In this document: in pieces, positions 31,435 through 40,573 of the stretch | How the letters are laid out: each line of letters begins with the position of its first letter | Position numbering within the stretch: the first letter of the stretch is position 1 | NCBI RefSeq assembly: GCF_004785795.1 | Contig: NZ_SRRO01000001.1 | Span: 2,418,001-2,482,000, forward strand | Direction of reading: 5' to 3' | Source: Nocardioides eburneiflavus | GTDB lineage: Bacteria; Actinomycetota; Actinomycetes; Propionibacteriales; Nocardioidaceae | DNA length: 64,000 bases | Program-made: the position numbers and the translations under genes | Notes under the pieces: generated by a model | The model's database searches: none | What the model was told of the DNA's origin: nothing | Seen by the model: only the letters and a program-made list of their open reading frames with translations

Positions 31435-32622
31435 ATGCCAGAACCCCTCCCCGCCACCACCGCCATCGCCGAGACCGTCGACAAGTACGCCGAGGACCTC
31501 GTCGCCCTGCGCCGCGACCTCCACGCCCACCCCGAGCTGAGCTGGGCCGAGGAGCGCACCTCCGAGGCGGTCGTCACCGCCCTCGAGGCAGTGGGCTGGG
31601 CGGTGACCCGGCCAGAGGGCGGGGGAGTGCTCGCCGAGATCGGCCACGAGGGCCCGCTCGTCGCGCTGCGCGCCGACCTCGACGCGCTGCCGGTCGACGA
31701 CCTCATCTCGGACCCGTGGAAGAGCACCAACCCCGGGGTCGCCCACGCCTGCGGCCACGACGTGCACACCGCCGGCCTCGTCGGCGCCGGCCTCGCGCTC
31801 GCCGAGGTCGCCGCGCGCGGCCTGCTGCCGGGTCGCGTACGACTGCTCTTCCAGCCGGCGGAGGAGGTCATGCCGGGCGGTGCGCTGCACCTGATCTCGA
31901 CGGGGGCGCTCGAAGGTGTCTCCCACGTCTTCGGGCTGCACTGCGACCCGAGCCTCGACGTCGGTCGCGTCGGCCTGCGCGAGGGCCCGCTGACCGGTGC
32001 CGCGGACGCGCTGACCGTGCGCCTCATCGGCAAGGGCGGGCACACCTCGCGCCCGCACCTCACCGAGGACCTCACCTTCGCCCTCGGCAAGGTGATCACC
32101 GAGCTCCCCGCGATCCTCAGCCGCCGCCTCGACCCCCGCGCCGGGGTCAGCGTGGTCTGGGGCATGGTGCGCGCCGGCTCGGCCCACAACGTGATCCCGC
32201 ACGGCGGGGTGGTCGCCGGCACCGTCCGGATGCTCGACGCGGTCGCTTGGGCCGACGCCGAGCACCTGATCCGCCAGCTGATCACCTCGATCGTGGCGCC
32301 CTACAGCGTGACCGCCGAGGTGACCTACCAGCGCGGCGTGCCGCCGGTCGTCAACCACGAGGAGTCCACGCGGCTGCTCGGCATCGGGGTCGAGAACGTC
32401 CTGGGCCCCCACGGCCACGTGTCCACCGCGCAGAGCCTCGGCGGGGAGGACTTCGGGTGGTACCTCGACTCGGTGCCCGGCGCGATGGCGCGCCTCGGCA
32501 CACGCACGCCCGGCGGCCCGACGTACGACCTCCACCAGGGCAACCTGCGCATCGACGAGGGTGCCACCACCATCGCGGCCCGGGTGCTCGCCGAGGCTGC
32601 GGTGACCGCGCTCAGCGCCTGA
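31435..32622 (+). CDS. M20 family amidohydrolase
   Basis: A 395-residue zinc peptidase/amidohydrolase of the M20D group (hippurate hydrolase, N-acetyl-amino-acid deacetylase type). Motifs are LRRDLHAHPELSWAE near residue 24, ACGHDVHTAGLVGA with metal-binding His and Asp, PAEEVMPGGAL with the catalytic Glu, the lid-domain GKGGHTSRPHLTED, and SLGGEDFGWYL. No signal peptide. Substrate unknown; probably N-acyl amino acids. The last 11 bases overlap the convergent histidine kinase gene. Confidence 0.9.
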   Translation: MPEPLPATTAIAETVDKYAEDLVALRRDLHAHPELSWAEERTSEAVVTALEAVGWAVTRPEGGGVLAEIGHEGPLVALRADLDALPVDDLISDPWKSTNPGVAHACGHDVHTAGLVGAGLALAEVAARGLLPGRVRLLFQPAEEVMPGGALHLISTGALEGVSHVFGLHCDPSLDVGRVGLREGPLTGAADALTVRLIGKGGHTSRPHLTEDLTFALGKVITELPAILSRRLDPRAGVSVVWGMVRAGSAHNVIPHGGVVAGTVRMLDAVAWADAEHLIRQLITSIVAPYSVTAEVTYQRGVPPVVNHEESTRLLGIGVENVLGPHGHVSTAQSLGGEDFGWYLDSVPGAMARLGTRTPGGPTYDLHQGNLRIDEGATTIAARVLAEAAVTALSA

Positions 32623-33748
32623 CCGGGAACCCGAAGGTGAAGGTGCTGCCCTCGCCGAGCGTGGACTCGACCGTCAGCCGGCCGCCCATCAGGTCGACGA
32701 GCTTGCGACAGATCGCCAGGCCGAGGCCGACGCCCTTCCGGTCACCCGACGCGAGCGGGTCGGCCTGCACGAACGGCTGGTAGAGGTCGCTCACGTGGCA
32801 CGCGTCGATGCCGATGCCGGTGTCACGGACCTCGACGTCCACCCACGTCGTGGCGCCGCACGGGCGACTGCCGACGCGTACGTCGACGGTCCCGCTCTCG
32901 GTGAAGGTGAGAGCGTTCTGGACGAGGTTGGTGATCACCTGGTTGATGCGCCGGGCGTCACCCGTGACCGTCTCGGGGACGGCGTCGTCGACGGTGAAGG
33001 TGATCGCCAGGCCCCGGCCGTCGGCCCGGCAGGACGCCCACGACCTGACGTCCTCGACGATCGCGCGCACGTCGACCGCGCCCTCGCGCAGCACGGTCTG
33101 GTGCGCCTCCAGCCCGGAGAACTCGAGGACGTCCTCCACGACGTGCATGAGTCGTTCGCCGGAGCGGTGCACGATCCTCGCGAAGTGCTCCGGCTCGGGC
33201 GCGAGGTCGGAGTCCATCAGCAGCTCGGACGCGCCGACGATCGCGGCGAGGGGAGTGCGCACCTCGTGGCTGACGGTGGCGAGGAAGAGCGTCTTGGCGG
33301 CGTTGGCCGCCTCGAGCTCGCGCAGCACCCGGTTGGCCTCGGTGACGTCCTCCGAGACCCCGTGCACGCCGACGACCTCGCCGCCGACGATCACCGGGAT
33401 CGCGGTGCAGCGGATGTCGGTGGTCTCGCCGCCCGTGCTCACCACGCGGGCGTGCATCACCTGGGGCTCGCCGCCCATGGCGCCCTCGAAGCCGGCCTGG
33501 ATGACGTGCAGGTCGTCGGGGTGGATGACCTCGGCGAAGTGGGCCTTCCTCATCTCCTCGAGGGTCAGGCCCGTCATCTCCAGCGCCCGGTCGTTGGCGT
33601 CGGTGAAGAACCCGCGGGGGTCGACGCTGTAGGCCGCGTGCGGGTGGTGGGTGAACATCGATGCGTACCGCTCGGTGCTCTGCGCGAGAGCGCCTTCGCC
33701 GAGGGTCGCGGGCGTCGACGGGGAGCGATCAGGCTCGCCGGGTGCCAT
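32612..33748 (-). CDS. Orphan PAS-domain histidine kinase
   Basis: A 378-residue cytosolic sensor kinase with no membrane segments. Residues about 25-145 are a PAS domain (FTHHPHAAYSVDPRGFFTDAN, VIHPDD, the PAC segment). The dimerisation box ATVSHEVRTPLAAI gives the phospho-accepting His161, followed by the N box (NQVITNLVQNAL), DTGIGI and GVGLGLAICRKLVDLMGG. ATG 33748 has GGAGG 7 bases upstream; a longer reading to 33865 lacks a ribosome-binding site. No response regulator lies nearby, so its partner is unknown. The 3' end overlaps the M20 gene by 11 bases. Confidence 0.93.
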   Translation of the reverse strand: MAPGEPDRSPSTPATLGEGALAQSTERYASMFTHHPHAAYSVDPRGFFTDANDRALEMTGLTLEEMRKAHFAEVIHPDDLHVIQAGFEGAMGGEPQVMHARVVSTGGETTDIRCTAIPVIVGGEVVGVHGVSEDVTEANRVLRELEAANAAKTLFLATVSHEVRTPLAAIVGASELLMDSDLAPEPEHFARIVHRSGERLMHVVEDVLEFSGLEAHQTVLREGAVDVRAIVEDVRSWASCRADGRGLAITFTVDDAVPETVTGDARRINQVITNLVQNALTFTESGTVDVRVGSRPCGATTWVDVEVRDTGIGIDACHVSDLYQPFVQADPLASGDRKGVGLGLAICRKLVDLMGGRLTVESTLGEGSTFTFGFPVRR

Positions 33749-33848
33749 CTGGGGGCCTCCGAGATCTCCGGGTGCTGTGCACGGCACCGTACCTTGCGCA
33801 CGTGGGCCGACGTGCAACGATGCCGGGGCCGGGGCGACGGCAGCATTA

Positions 33849-33876
33849 CGTGAACAGGTCTTCATGTGTTTACACT
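33849..33876 (+). promoter_or_regulatory. Promoter of the leader ORF and Cys-rich microprotein
   Basis: GTGAAC at 33849-33854 and TACACT at 33871-33876 are separated by 16 bases, a sigma-70-type layout. TACACT ends 6 bases before ATG 33883. GTGTTTACAC around the -10 is nearly palindromic. Confidence 0.5.
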
Positions 33877-33882
33877 TGCCCG

Positions 33883-33927
33883 ATGGTCATGACGGCGGCG
33901 CAGGTCGAGTTCCGGGAGTCGGGCTGA
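33883..33927 (+). CDS. 14-codon leader ORF (possible leader peptide)
   Basis: ATG 33883 lies at the expected transcription start and reads MVMTAAQVEFRESG before TGA at 33925-33927, which overlaps the ATG of the next gene (TGATG). This layout suggests translational coupling or reinitiation. It may simply be a short leader with no function of its own; 14 codons give little coding evidence. Confidence 0.4.
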   Translation: MVMTAAQVEFRESG

Positions 33928-34061
33928 TGGCGCACAAGAAGCGAGTCCAGTGTTGCCGATCGACCCCGCGGTGCGCCGCCTGTCCCGTCGTCGCACTCCA
34001 GGCCAAGCGCGAGGCGGCGCGAGGCTCCAAGAAGCGAGGCGCGCGCAAGCGCCGGCGCTGA
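33927..34061 (+). CDS. Cys-rich basic microprotein, 44 residues
   Basis: The sequence MAHKKRVQCCRSTPRCAACP starts the protein, followed by a helix-like VVALQAKREAAR and a very basic tail (KKRGARKRRR). Five Cys within 12 residues could bind a metal such as zinc. I recall very similar 40-45-residue proteins across actinobacteria, all of unknown function. The ATG overlaps the stop of a 14-codon leader ORF, with CGGGAG 9 bases upstream. A GCAA-loop hairpin follows at 34122-34139. Confidence 0.7.
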   Translation: MAHKKRVQCCRSTPRCAACPVVALQAKREAARGSKKRGARKRRR

Positions 34062-34121
34062 GCGGCCGACGAGGTCGCCGACGGCGCTTCGAGCCGAGCC
34101 CGAGGACGTGGGCGCGCACCC

Positions 34122-34139
34122 CCGGCCCGCAAGGGCCGG
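34122..34139. terminator. Hairpin between convergent genes
   Basis: CCGGCCC and GGGCCGG pair around a GCAA tetraloop, between the Cys-rich microprotein gene and the convergent glycerophosphotransferase gene. No T run. Confidence 0.5.
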
Positions 34140-34154
34140 ACCGGACGGTCCCGC

Positions 34155-35291
34155 TCAGGCGATGATCGCCGCGTCCGTCCCGCGCGCGACGAGCTGGTCC
34201 CGCAGCACCACCAGCTGCGTCACCTCGGCGAGGAAGCGTCCGGTGCTGTCACCGACGTGCAGGTCGTCGAAGTAGTGGTGCCGCATCGCGACGCGGGCGA
34301 GGTGGTGCTCGTCGTGCGCGAGCCGGTCGCCCAGGAGCGACGCCAGCGCCTCGACGCTCGTCGCGTCGACGACGTCGGCGCAGCGGCTGATCGGGGCCTG
34401 GTGGTGCAGGGCCTCGACGTCGCCGTGCGGGTCGGTGAGGAAGATCGGCTTGTCGGTGTGGAGGTAGAGCCAGTCCAGTCCGACCGATGACACGTCGGTG
34501 ACCATCACGTCGCACCCGGGCATCACCGCGAGGATGTCGCCGCTCAGGACCTGGACGTGCCCGGCGTCGGGGTCGAGCCGGGCGGCCTCGTCGATCAGCG
34601 CCATGATGCGCAGGTGGCCCTCGGCGATCGCGGGGGTCAGGCTCGTGGTGACCTTCGGGTGCGGCTTGTAGACCAGGCGGACGTCGGGCACGTCGAGGAT
34701 CGCCCGGATGACCTGCTCGCCGAGCACCTCCACCGACGTGTAGTCGTTGTAGTCCGCGTCGCCCTCCCACGTCGGGGCGTACAGGACCGTGCGCCGCGGG
34801 CTCGGCTCGAGCAGGGGTGTACGGGGGAGGTCGAGCTGGGGGCGGCCGACCCGGACGAGCCGGGAGGCGTCGAAGTCGAGCAGCCCGGTCACGTAGCGCT
34901 CGACGGCTGCGTCGCCGGCGACGAAGACCCGGTCGTAGGCCTTGGCGTTGTTGCTCGCCATCGACTGCTTGTCGCTCTCACCGTGGTTGACGTGGACGTG
35001 CAGCATCCGGGTGTCGAGGAGCGACTCGACGTTCAGGACCGAGTTGTTGCAGTAGAGCACGACCTTGGCGTCGAGCTGGGCGTAGAGCTCGGTGAGCTCG
35101 GGGAACGACGGTGCGGTGAGGACGGTGAGGTCCGTACGCGACGCGATCAGCTCGGCGGAGTCGGGGTCGCGCAGGACCAGGCAGACCGGGTGGACGCGGT
35201 CGAGGATCTCGAGGACCTCCAGCCACTGCGCGAGCTGATAGGTCCTGGTGGGGTCGCCGGCGAAGTAGGCGATCACGGACACGTCGTTCAC
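34155..35291 (-). CDS. CDP-glycerol glycerophosphotransferase family protein
   Basis: A 378-residue member of the TagB/TagF-like family, which adds glycerol-phosphate (or related) units to cell-wall teichoic acid or glycans. Visible signatures are VLYAPTWEGDADYNDY, LVYKPHPKV and the C-terminal VMVTDVSSVGLDWLYLHTDKPIFL, the conserved nucleotide-sugar half. There is no membrane helix. It stands alone, driven by a strong TACAAT -10 in the leaderless layout, so the acceptor polymer cannot be inferred from neighbours. Confidence 0.85.
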   Translation of the reverse strand: MNDVSVIAYFAGDPTRTYQLAQWLEVLEILDRVHPVCLVLRDPDSAELIASRTDLTVLTAPSFPELTELYAQLDAKVVLYCNNSVLNVESLLDTRMLHVHVNHGESDKQSMASNNAKAYDRVFVAGDAAVERYVTGLLDFDASRLVRVGRPQLDLPRTPLLEPSPRRTVLYAPTWEGDADYNDYTSVEVLGEQVIRAILDVPDVRLVYKPHPKVTTSLTPAIAEGHLRIMALIDEAARLDPDAGHVQVLSGDILAVMPGCDVMVTDVSSVGLDWLYLHTDKPIFLTDPHGDVEALHHQAPISRCADVVDATSVEALASLLGDRLAHDEHHLARVAMRHHYFDDLHVGDSTGRFLAEVTQLVVLRDQLVARGTDAAIIA

Positions 35292-35297
35292 GCACGA

Positions 35298-35303
35298 ATT
35301 GTA
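35298..35303 (-). promoter_or_regulatory. -10 element of the glycerophosphotransferase gene
   Basis: On the minus strand TACAAT, close to the ideal -10, is followed by 6 bases and GTG at 35291. Confidence 0.5.
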
Positions 35304-35328
35304 CTCGCGTGCCGGACGTCGGAGACGG

Positions 35329-36243
35329 TCAACAGGTGAGGGCCTCGAACATCTCGCGCCAGTGTGCGAGATAGGCGCCGCCGTGCCCCTGGCCCACGCG
35401 CATGGTCAGCCGGGCATGGGGGATCTGCCGCTGCCACCACGCACGGTGGACGTCTGCGACGAGTGCGTCGCGGTCGCCGAACCACAGGTGCGTCGGCTGC
35501 GTGACGGTGGAGACGTCGACGTCCCACGGGAGGCCGACCGACAGGTTGTCGATCGCGATGCCGTCGTAGGTGACCAGCGCCTCCCGCAGGTCCTGCGCGA
35601 AGCGCGCCCGCAGCTGCGGTGTCTCCCAGGACATGTCCTCCGCGCCCTGCAGGCCGTCCTCGGCGGCATGCTCGTCCGCCGCGACGAGGGCGTCGAAGAC
35701 GGCCATGAGCTCCTCGTCGGACTCGCGGCCCAGCATGTCGTCGAACCACGTCGCGGCGAGCCGTCGGTAGGCATCGAGGGCCTCGTCGGTGTTGCCCCGA
35801 GCACAGGACGCGACGATCTCCCGCTCCGCCGCCAGCCCGGGGTGGTCCGGCGGCTCGAGCTCGTTCCACGGTCCGACCCCCACGGCGATGCCCAGGGCGG
35901 TGACGCGGTCGCCGCCGACCACGGCGGTCGCCGCTGCCGCGGGCGCGCCGCCGGACGTCCCGAGGACCGCGAACCGGTCGATGCCCAGCGCGGTGACGAC
36001 CTCGATGGCGTCATGGCCGCGGCCCGCGAGGCTCGGGGCGGCCGGTGAGGAGCGCCCGAAGCCCGGGCGGCTCAGCGACACCAGGCGCACACCGGTCTCG
36101 CGGGCCGCGTCGTCGGCGTGGGCCGCGGTCAGGCGCGAGCCGGGGAGCCCGTGCTGGAGGAGGACGGGACGTCCGTGGTCGTCCCCGCCCAGCGCGATGT
36201 CGACGCGACGCCCGTCGCGCAGGACCACCTCGGACAGCTCCAT
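35329..36243 (-). CDS. Alpha/beta hydrolase
   Basis: A 304-residue cytosolic hydrolase. The oxyanion-hole motif LQHGLPGSRL is near residue 29, and the nucleophile elbow LGTSGGAPA places Ser97. FGDRDALV carries the likely acid, and the C-terminal GQGHGGAYL the catalytic His. Fold relatives include proline iminopeptidase-like and haloalkane dehalogenase-like enzymes, and the substrate is not predictable. ATG 36243 is supported by a TACCGT box 7 bases upstream; a longer reading upstream crosses the ABC-operon terminator. Confidence 0.87.
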   Translation of the reverse strand: MELSEVVLRDGRRVDIALGGDDHGRPVLLQHGLPGSRLTAAHADDAARETGVRLVSLSRPGFGRSSPAAPSLAGRGHDAIEVVTALGIDRFAVLGTSGGAPAAAATAVVGGDRVTALGIAVGVGPWNELEPPDHPGLAAEREIVASCARGNTDEALDAYRRLAATWFDDMLGRESDEELMAVFDALVAADEHAAEDGLQGAEDMSWETPQLRARFAQDLREALVTYDGIAIDNLSVGLPWDVDVSTVTQPTHLWFGDRDALVADVHRAWWQRQIPHARLTMRVGQGHGGAYLAHWREMFEALTC

Positions 36244-36250
36244 GCGTACG

Positions 36251-36256
36251 ACGGTA
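36251..36256 (-). promoter_or_regulatory. -10 element of the alpha/beta hydrolase gene
   Basis: On the minus strand TACCGT is followed by 7 bases and ATG at 36243. Confidence 0.45.
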
Positions 36257-36266
36257 GAACAGCGGA

Positions 36267-36297
36267 GGGGCCCGGCGCACTCGCTGCGCCGGGCCCT
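36267..36297 (-). terminator. Terminator of the nucleoside ABC operon
   Basis: A 12- to 13-bp GC-rich stem (GGGCCCGGCGCA with TGCGCCGGGCCC) around a 5-base loop lies 27 bases after the stop of the second permease gene, before the hydrolase gene. It lacks a T run. Confidence 0.7.
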
Positions 36298-36323
36298 CCT
36301 GGGACAGGGGTGGAGTCGTGCCC

Positions 36324-37625
36324 CTACTGCTGCCTGTACGCCACGCCGTCCGCCGCCGGCGGCCGGGAGCGGCCCACCAGGCCGGCCACTGCGAAGATGG
36401 TGACGAGGTAGGGGAGCATCAGCATGAACTGGCTCGGCACGGGGGAGCCGATGGCGGACAGCACGCCCTGCAGGTTGGTCGCGAAGCCGAACAACAGCGC
36501 GGCGAGGGTGGCGCGGATCGGGTCCCACTTGCCGAAGATGACCGCGGCCAGCGCGATGAAGCCCGCGCCGCCGGTCATCTCGCGGTTGAATCCAGCCACC
36601 GAGACGAGGCTGAAGTACGCGCCGCCGAGACCGGCGATCGCACCCGCGAGCAGGATGGTGCGGTAACGGGTGCGGTTGACCTTGATGCCCACCGTGTCAG
36701 CCGCCTTGGGGTGCTCGCCGACCGCGCGGACCCGGAGGCCCCAGCGGGTGCGGTAGAGGGCGAACGCGACGAGCGCGACCACGGCGTACAACACGTAGAC
36801 GAGCGGGGTCTGGCGGAACAGGATCGGGCCGACCAGCGGGATGTCGCCCAGGATCGGGATCGGGACCGCGCGCAGCCGCTCGGGGGAGTTGAGCGAGTCG
36901 GCGTGGGGGGTGAGCACCTGGCGGAACATGAAGTTCGTCAGGCCCACCACGAGCACGTTGAGCACGACGCCGACGATGACCTGGTCGACGAAGTAGGTGA
37001 TCGCGAACAGTCCCAGGACGAGCGCGACGAGCGCACCGGCCACGGCCGCGGCGACGAGGCCGGCCCAGGGGGACCCGGTCATCGACGCGGTGACGGCGGC
37101 GGCGAAGGCGCCGAGCAGCAGCTGGCCCTCGATGGCGATGTTGACCACGCCTGCGCGCTCGCCGAGCACGCCGCCCAGCGCGCCGAAGACGAGCGGGATG
37201 GCGAGCGCCACCGCGCCGCCGAGGAGGCTGACGAGGCGGATGCGACCGTCGGCCGCGGCCCAGCTGAGGAAGCCGGTCATCCAGGCGATCGCGAACACGA
37301 TCGGGATCCAGCCCGGCTGGCGCAGGTGCGCGAGCATGCGGCGTACGGCCTCCGCGGTGAGGGCGAGGCACAGGACCACCATCACCCAGGCGGTCGGGCC
37401 CGAGGGCACGACGATGTCGGGCAGCGTGACGAAGTCGCTCTCCGCCGCGAGCTGGAACGTCGTGTCGCCGGAGTGGCTCGAGCGGAGCAGGATGCCGACG
37501 AGCAGCACCGTCAGCACGCCGAGCGCGATCGGCAGCTTGCGCGCACCCGTGCCGCGGGTGGGCGTCACGACGGTGTCGGGCGCCAGACCGCCGGTGTCGG
37601 GGGTCGGCTGGGTCACGGTGCTCAC
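36324..37625 (-). CDS. Nucleoside-type ABC transporter permease 2
   Basis: A 433-residue permease with about nine to ten helices. The BPD_transp_2 signature is around GERAGVVNIAIEGQLLLGAF and later LYRTRWGLRVRAVGEHPKAADTVGI with the coupling helix EHPKAA. It belongs to the YufQ/NupQ branch, importing nucleosides together with the first permease, the ATPase and the BMP lipoprotein. The GTG start overlaps the stop of permease 1 (GTGA). It closes the operon, and a hairpin terminator follows. Confidence 0.9.
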   Translation of the reverse strand: MSTVTQPTPDTGGLAPDTVVTPTRGTGARKLPIALGVLTVLLVGILLRSSHSGDTTFQLAAESDFVTLPDIVVPSGPTAWVMVVLCLALTAEAVRRMLAHLRQPGWIPIVFAIAWMTGFLSWAAADGRIRLVSLLGGAVALAIPLVFGALGGVLGERAGVVNIAIEGQLLLGAFAAAVTASMTGSPWAGLVAAAVAGALVALVLGLFAITYFVDQVIVGVVLNVLVVGLTNFMFRQVLTPHADSLNSPERLRAVPIPILGDIPLVGPILFRQTPLVYVLYAVVALVAFALYRTRWGLRVRAVGEHPKAADTVGIKVNRTRYRTILLAGAIAGLGGAYFSLVSVAGFNREMTGGAGFIALAAVIFGKWDPIRATLAALLFGFATNLQGVLSAIGSPVPSQFMLMLPYLVTIFAVAGLVGRSRPPAADGVAYRQQ

Positions 37626-38890
37626 TTGGCCTCCTGGGCGGGGAGCCGGAAGATCGCGCGCACCAGGGGAGGAGCGGCGAGGAAGAGGACGATCAGCGAC
37701 TGGACCACCAGCACCAGGTCGACCGAGATGTTCTCGGAGGCCTGCATGGTGAACCCGCCGGCCTTGAATGCGCCGAAGAGGAGTCCGGCGGCGAGGATCC
37801 CGAGCGGGCGGGAGCGGCCGAGCAGCGCGACGGTGATGGCGTCGAAGCCGATGGAGGCGTCGAGGTCGAGCGAGACACCGCTGGACACGGTGCCGAGCAC
37901 CTGGTTGACGCCGGCGAGGCCGAGCAGCGAGCCGGCGATCATCATCACGACGGTGTAGGTGCGCCCGACGTTGATGCCGGATGCCCGAGCCGCGTGCGGG
38001 TTCTCGCCGACCGCGCGGATGCGGTAGCCCAGTGTCGAGCGGTTGAGCAGCCACCACGCGACACCGACCGCGACGAGCGCGAGGACGAAGCCGAGGTGCA
38101 GGTTGAACTGGTCGCCCAGCACCTTGGGCAGGACGGCGCTCTCGTCCATCGGCGGCGACTTCGGGTTCACCGAGCCGGGCGTCTTGAGCAGCCACTCCTT
38201 GGTGAGGGCCCAGAAGAGCAGGTAGTAGCCGACGTAGTTGAGCATGATCGTGACGATCACCTCGTGCGCGCCGGTGCGGGCCTTGAGGAGGCCGGCGAGG
38301 CCGCCCCACAGGGCGCCGGCGGCCATGCCCACCAGGATGGCGAGGGGGAGGTGCACGATGAAGGGCAGGTCGAGCTGGAAGCCGACCCAGCCGGCCGCGC
38401 CGCCCGCGACGAGCATCTGGCCGCGGCCACCGATGTTGAACAGGGACGCGCGGAACGCGAGTCCGACGCCGAGACCACCGAGGATCAGCGGGCCGGCGAA
38501 CTTCAGCGTCTCGGTGAGGGGGCGCCACTGCTGGGCGGGCTCAGTCAGGTTGTAGTTGAAGATCGCGCCGCGGAACATGGCGCTGTAGGCGCCGGAGATG
38601 GCCTCCCACACGGCGGCGAAGAAGTCGGAGGGCCGCGCGGTGAGGTAGCCGGCGGTCTCGTGCACGCCCTCGTCGATCGCAGCGATCATCACCGAGCCGA
38701 CGAAGATCGCGAGGAACACCGCGAGGACGCCGGCGAGCGCGTCGCCGGAGGCGATCTCGCGCAGCAGGGAGCGCGAGCGCTCGGCGCGAGCGTCGTGGGG
38801 GTCGACCTCGGGCTCGTCGATGACAGGCTCGTCGGTCACCACGGGCGAGTCGGGGTTCTGCTCCGGCTGGGGCTTGTCGGTGTCACTCAC
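37622..38890 (-). CDS. Nucleoside-type ABC transporter permease 1
   Basis: A 422-residue permease of the YufP/NupP branch. After an acidic, proline-rich N-terminus of about 35 residues come about nine helices; the family segments LAFRASLFNIGGRGQMLVAGG and LGYRIRAVGENPHAARASGI (coupling helix GENPHAA) are clear. It pairs with permease 2 to form the channel. The GTG start overlaps the ATPase stop, and the next gene overlaps by GTGA, so the three are one tightly coupled unit. Confidence 0.9.
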   Translation of the reverse strand: MSDTDKPQPEQNPDSPVVTDEPVIDEPEVDPHDARAERSRSLLREIASGDALAGVLAVFLAIFVGSVMIAAIDEGVHETAGYLTARPSDFFAAVWEAISGAYSAMFRGAIFNYNLTEPAQQWRPLTETLKFAGPLILGGLGVGLAFRASLFNIGGRGQMLVAGGAAGWVGFQLDLPFIVHLPLAILVGMAAGALWGGLAGLLKARTGAHEVIVTIMLNYVGYYLLFWALTKEWLLKTPGSVNPKSPPMDESAVLPKVLGDQFNLHLGFVLALVAVGVAWWLLNRSTLGYRIRAVGENPHAARASGINVGRTYTVVMMIAGSLLGLAGVNQVLGTVSSGVSLDLDASIGFDAITVALLGRSRPLGILAAGLLFGAFKAGGFTMQASENISVDLVLVVQSLIVLFLAAPPLVRAIFRLPAQEAK

Positions 38891-40410
38891 GAGGCCACGT
38901 CCTTCAGGTCCTTGGGGCGTTCGCCGGTCATCATGAGTCCGAGGGTCTCGCGGGGGGTGTCCGCCGGGACGATGCCGACCACCCGGCCGCGGTAGAGCAC
39001 CATGATGCGGTCGGCGAGGGCGACCACCTCGTCGAGCTCGGTGGAGACCACCAGGACCGGGATGCCGCTGTCGCGGGTGGCGACGACCTGCTTGTGGATG
39101 AACTCGATCGAGCCGACGTCGACGCCGCGGGTGGGCTGGGCCGCGACGAGCAGGCGCAGGTCGCGCGACAGCTCGCGGGCCACGACGACCTTCTGCTGGT
39201 TGCCGCCGGAGAGGTTGGACGCCAGCGAGTCGATGTCGCGGGCGCGCACGTCGTACTCCTTGAGCTTCTGCTGCGCGAACTCGCGCAGCGCACCGAGGCG
39301 CAGGTTGCCGTTCTTGACGAACGGCGACTTGAAGCTGCGGTTGAGCATGAGGTTCTCGGCGATGGTGAAGCTGGGCACCAGGCCGTCGACCTGGCGGTCC
39401 TCGGGGATGAAGCCGACGCCGGCGTCGAGGATCTGGCGCGTCGTGCGGCCCACCAGCTCGAGGCCGTCGAGCGTGATGGAGCCGCTCACGTCGTCCTGGA
39501 GGCCGAGCAGGGCCTCAGTGAGCTCGGTCTGGCCGTTGCCCTGCACGCCGGCCACGCAGAGGACCTCGCCGGCGCGGATGGTGAAGCTGAGGCCGTCGAC
39601 CTGGGCGTGGCCGGCCAGGTCGGTGACACGCAGGTCCTTGACCACGAGCGCGTCTGCGCCGAGCGTGGGCTCGTCCTTGTGGACGACGAGCTCGACCGGT
39701 CGGCCGACCATCATCGAGGCGAGCTCGGCGTTGCTGGCGGTGGGCTCGGCCTCCCCGACGACCTTGCCGAGCCGGATGACGGTGATCCGGTCGGCGACCG
39801 CGCGGACCTCGCGGAGCTTGTGGGTGATGAAGACGATGGCCTTCCCGGCCTCCTTGAGCTGGCGCATGATCTCCATCAGCTCGTCGGTCTCCTGCGGGGT
39901 GAGCACCGCCGTCGGCTCGTCGAAGACGAGGAGCTCGGCGTCGCGGGAGAGGGCCTTGATGATCTCGACGCGCTGCTGGACGCCGACGGGAAGGTCCTCG
40001 ACGAGGGCGTCCGGGTTGACGTGGAAGCCGAAGCGCTCGGAGATCTCGGTGACGCGCTCGCGGGCGGCGTCGACGTCGAGCGTGCCGGCGAAGCCCGTGC
40101 TCTCGTTGCCGAGCATGACGTTCTCGGCGACGGTGAAGACGGGGATCAGCATGAAGTGCTGGTGGACCATGCCGATGCCGGCGGCCATCGCGTCGCCGGG
40201 GCCGGTGAAGTGCTGGACCTCGCCGTTGAGCTCGATCTCGCCCTCGTCGGCCTTGTAGAGGCCGTAGAGCACGTTCATCAGCGTGGACTTGCCGGCACCG
40301 TTCTCGCCGAGGAGGCAGTGGATCTCGCCGGGCTCGACGGTGAGGGATATCGAGTCGTTGGCCACCACGCTGCCGAAGCGTTTGGTGATGCCTCGCAGGA
40401 CGAGTCTCAT
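38887..40410 (-). CDS. Nucleoside-type ABC transporter ATP-binding protein
   Basis: A 507-residue double ATPase of the sugar/nucleoside type (RbsA-like). The first domain has Walker A GENGAGKST, Q-loop HQHFMLIP and Walker B LLVFDEPTAVL. In the second domain Walker A is replaced by GVQGNGQTEL, as usual for this family, with signature LSGGNQQKVV near residue 405. It powers import of nucleosides captured by the BMP lipoprotein. ATG 40410 is taken as the start; the 223-bp gap upstream holds a terminator for bmp. Confidence 0.93.
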   Translation of the reverse strand: MRLVLRGITKRFGSVVANDSISLTVEPGEIHCLLGENGAGKSTLMNVLYGLYKADEGEIELNGEVQHFTGPGDAMAAGIGMVHQHFMLIPVFTVAENVMLGNESTGFAGTLDVDAARERVTEISERFGFHVNPDALVEDLPVGVQQRVEIIKALSRDAELLVFDEPTAVLTPQETDELMEIMRQLKEAGKAIVFITHKLREVRAVADRITVIRLGKVVGEAEPTASNAELASMMVGRPVELVVHKDEPTLGADALVVKDLRVTDLAGHAQVDGLSFTIRAGEVLCVAGVQGNGQTELTEALLGLQDDVSGSITLDGLELVGRTTRQILDAGVGFIPEDRQVDGLVPSFTIAENLMLNRSFKSPFVKNGNLRLGALREFAQQKLKEYDVRARDIDSLASNLSGGNQQKVVVARELSRDLRLLVAAQPTRGVDVGSIEFIHKQVVATRDSGIPVLVVSTELDEVVALADRIMVLYRGRVVGIVPADTPRETLGLMMTGERPKDLKDVAS

Positions 40411-40573
40411 GGCATCGCATCCTAGGGGTCGAATGTGCGCGAGGAGCGCGCGGAGAAGGGTAACCGTGGCGGGCCCGGCGCCACTGCCCCGAGATGTGCC
40501 AAAGGTCGGGCCGGAGGTCTGGCAACTGGGCCGGTGGGCGCAGAGGAGCACCCGCCCGGAGGGCCAAAAGAGA

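Noticed and set aside
36324..38528. Very long fused readings across the ABC permease genes
   Set aside because: They join the true frame of one gene to a shadow frame of the next; GTGA overlaps define the real boundaries.
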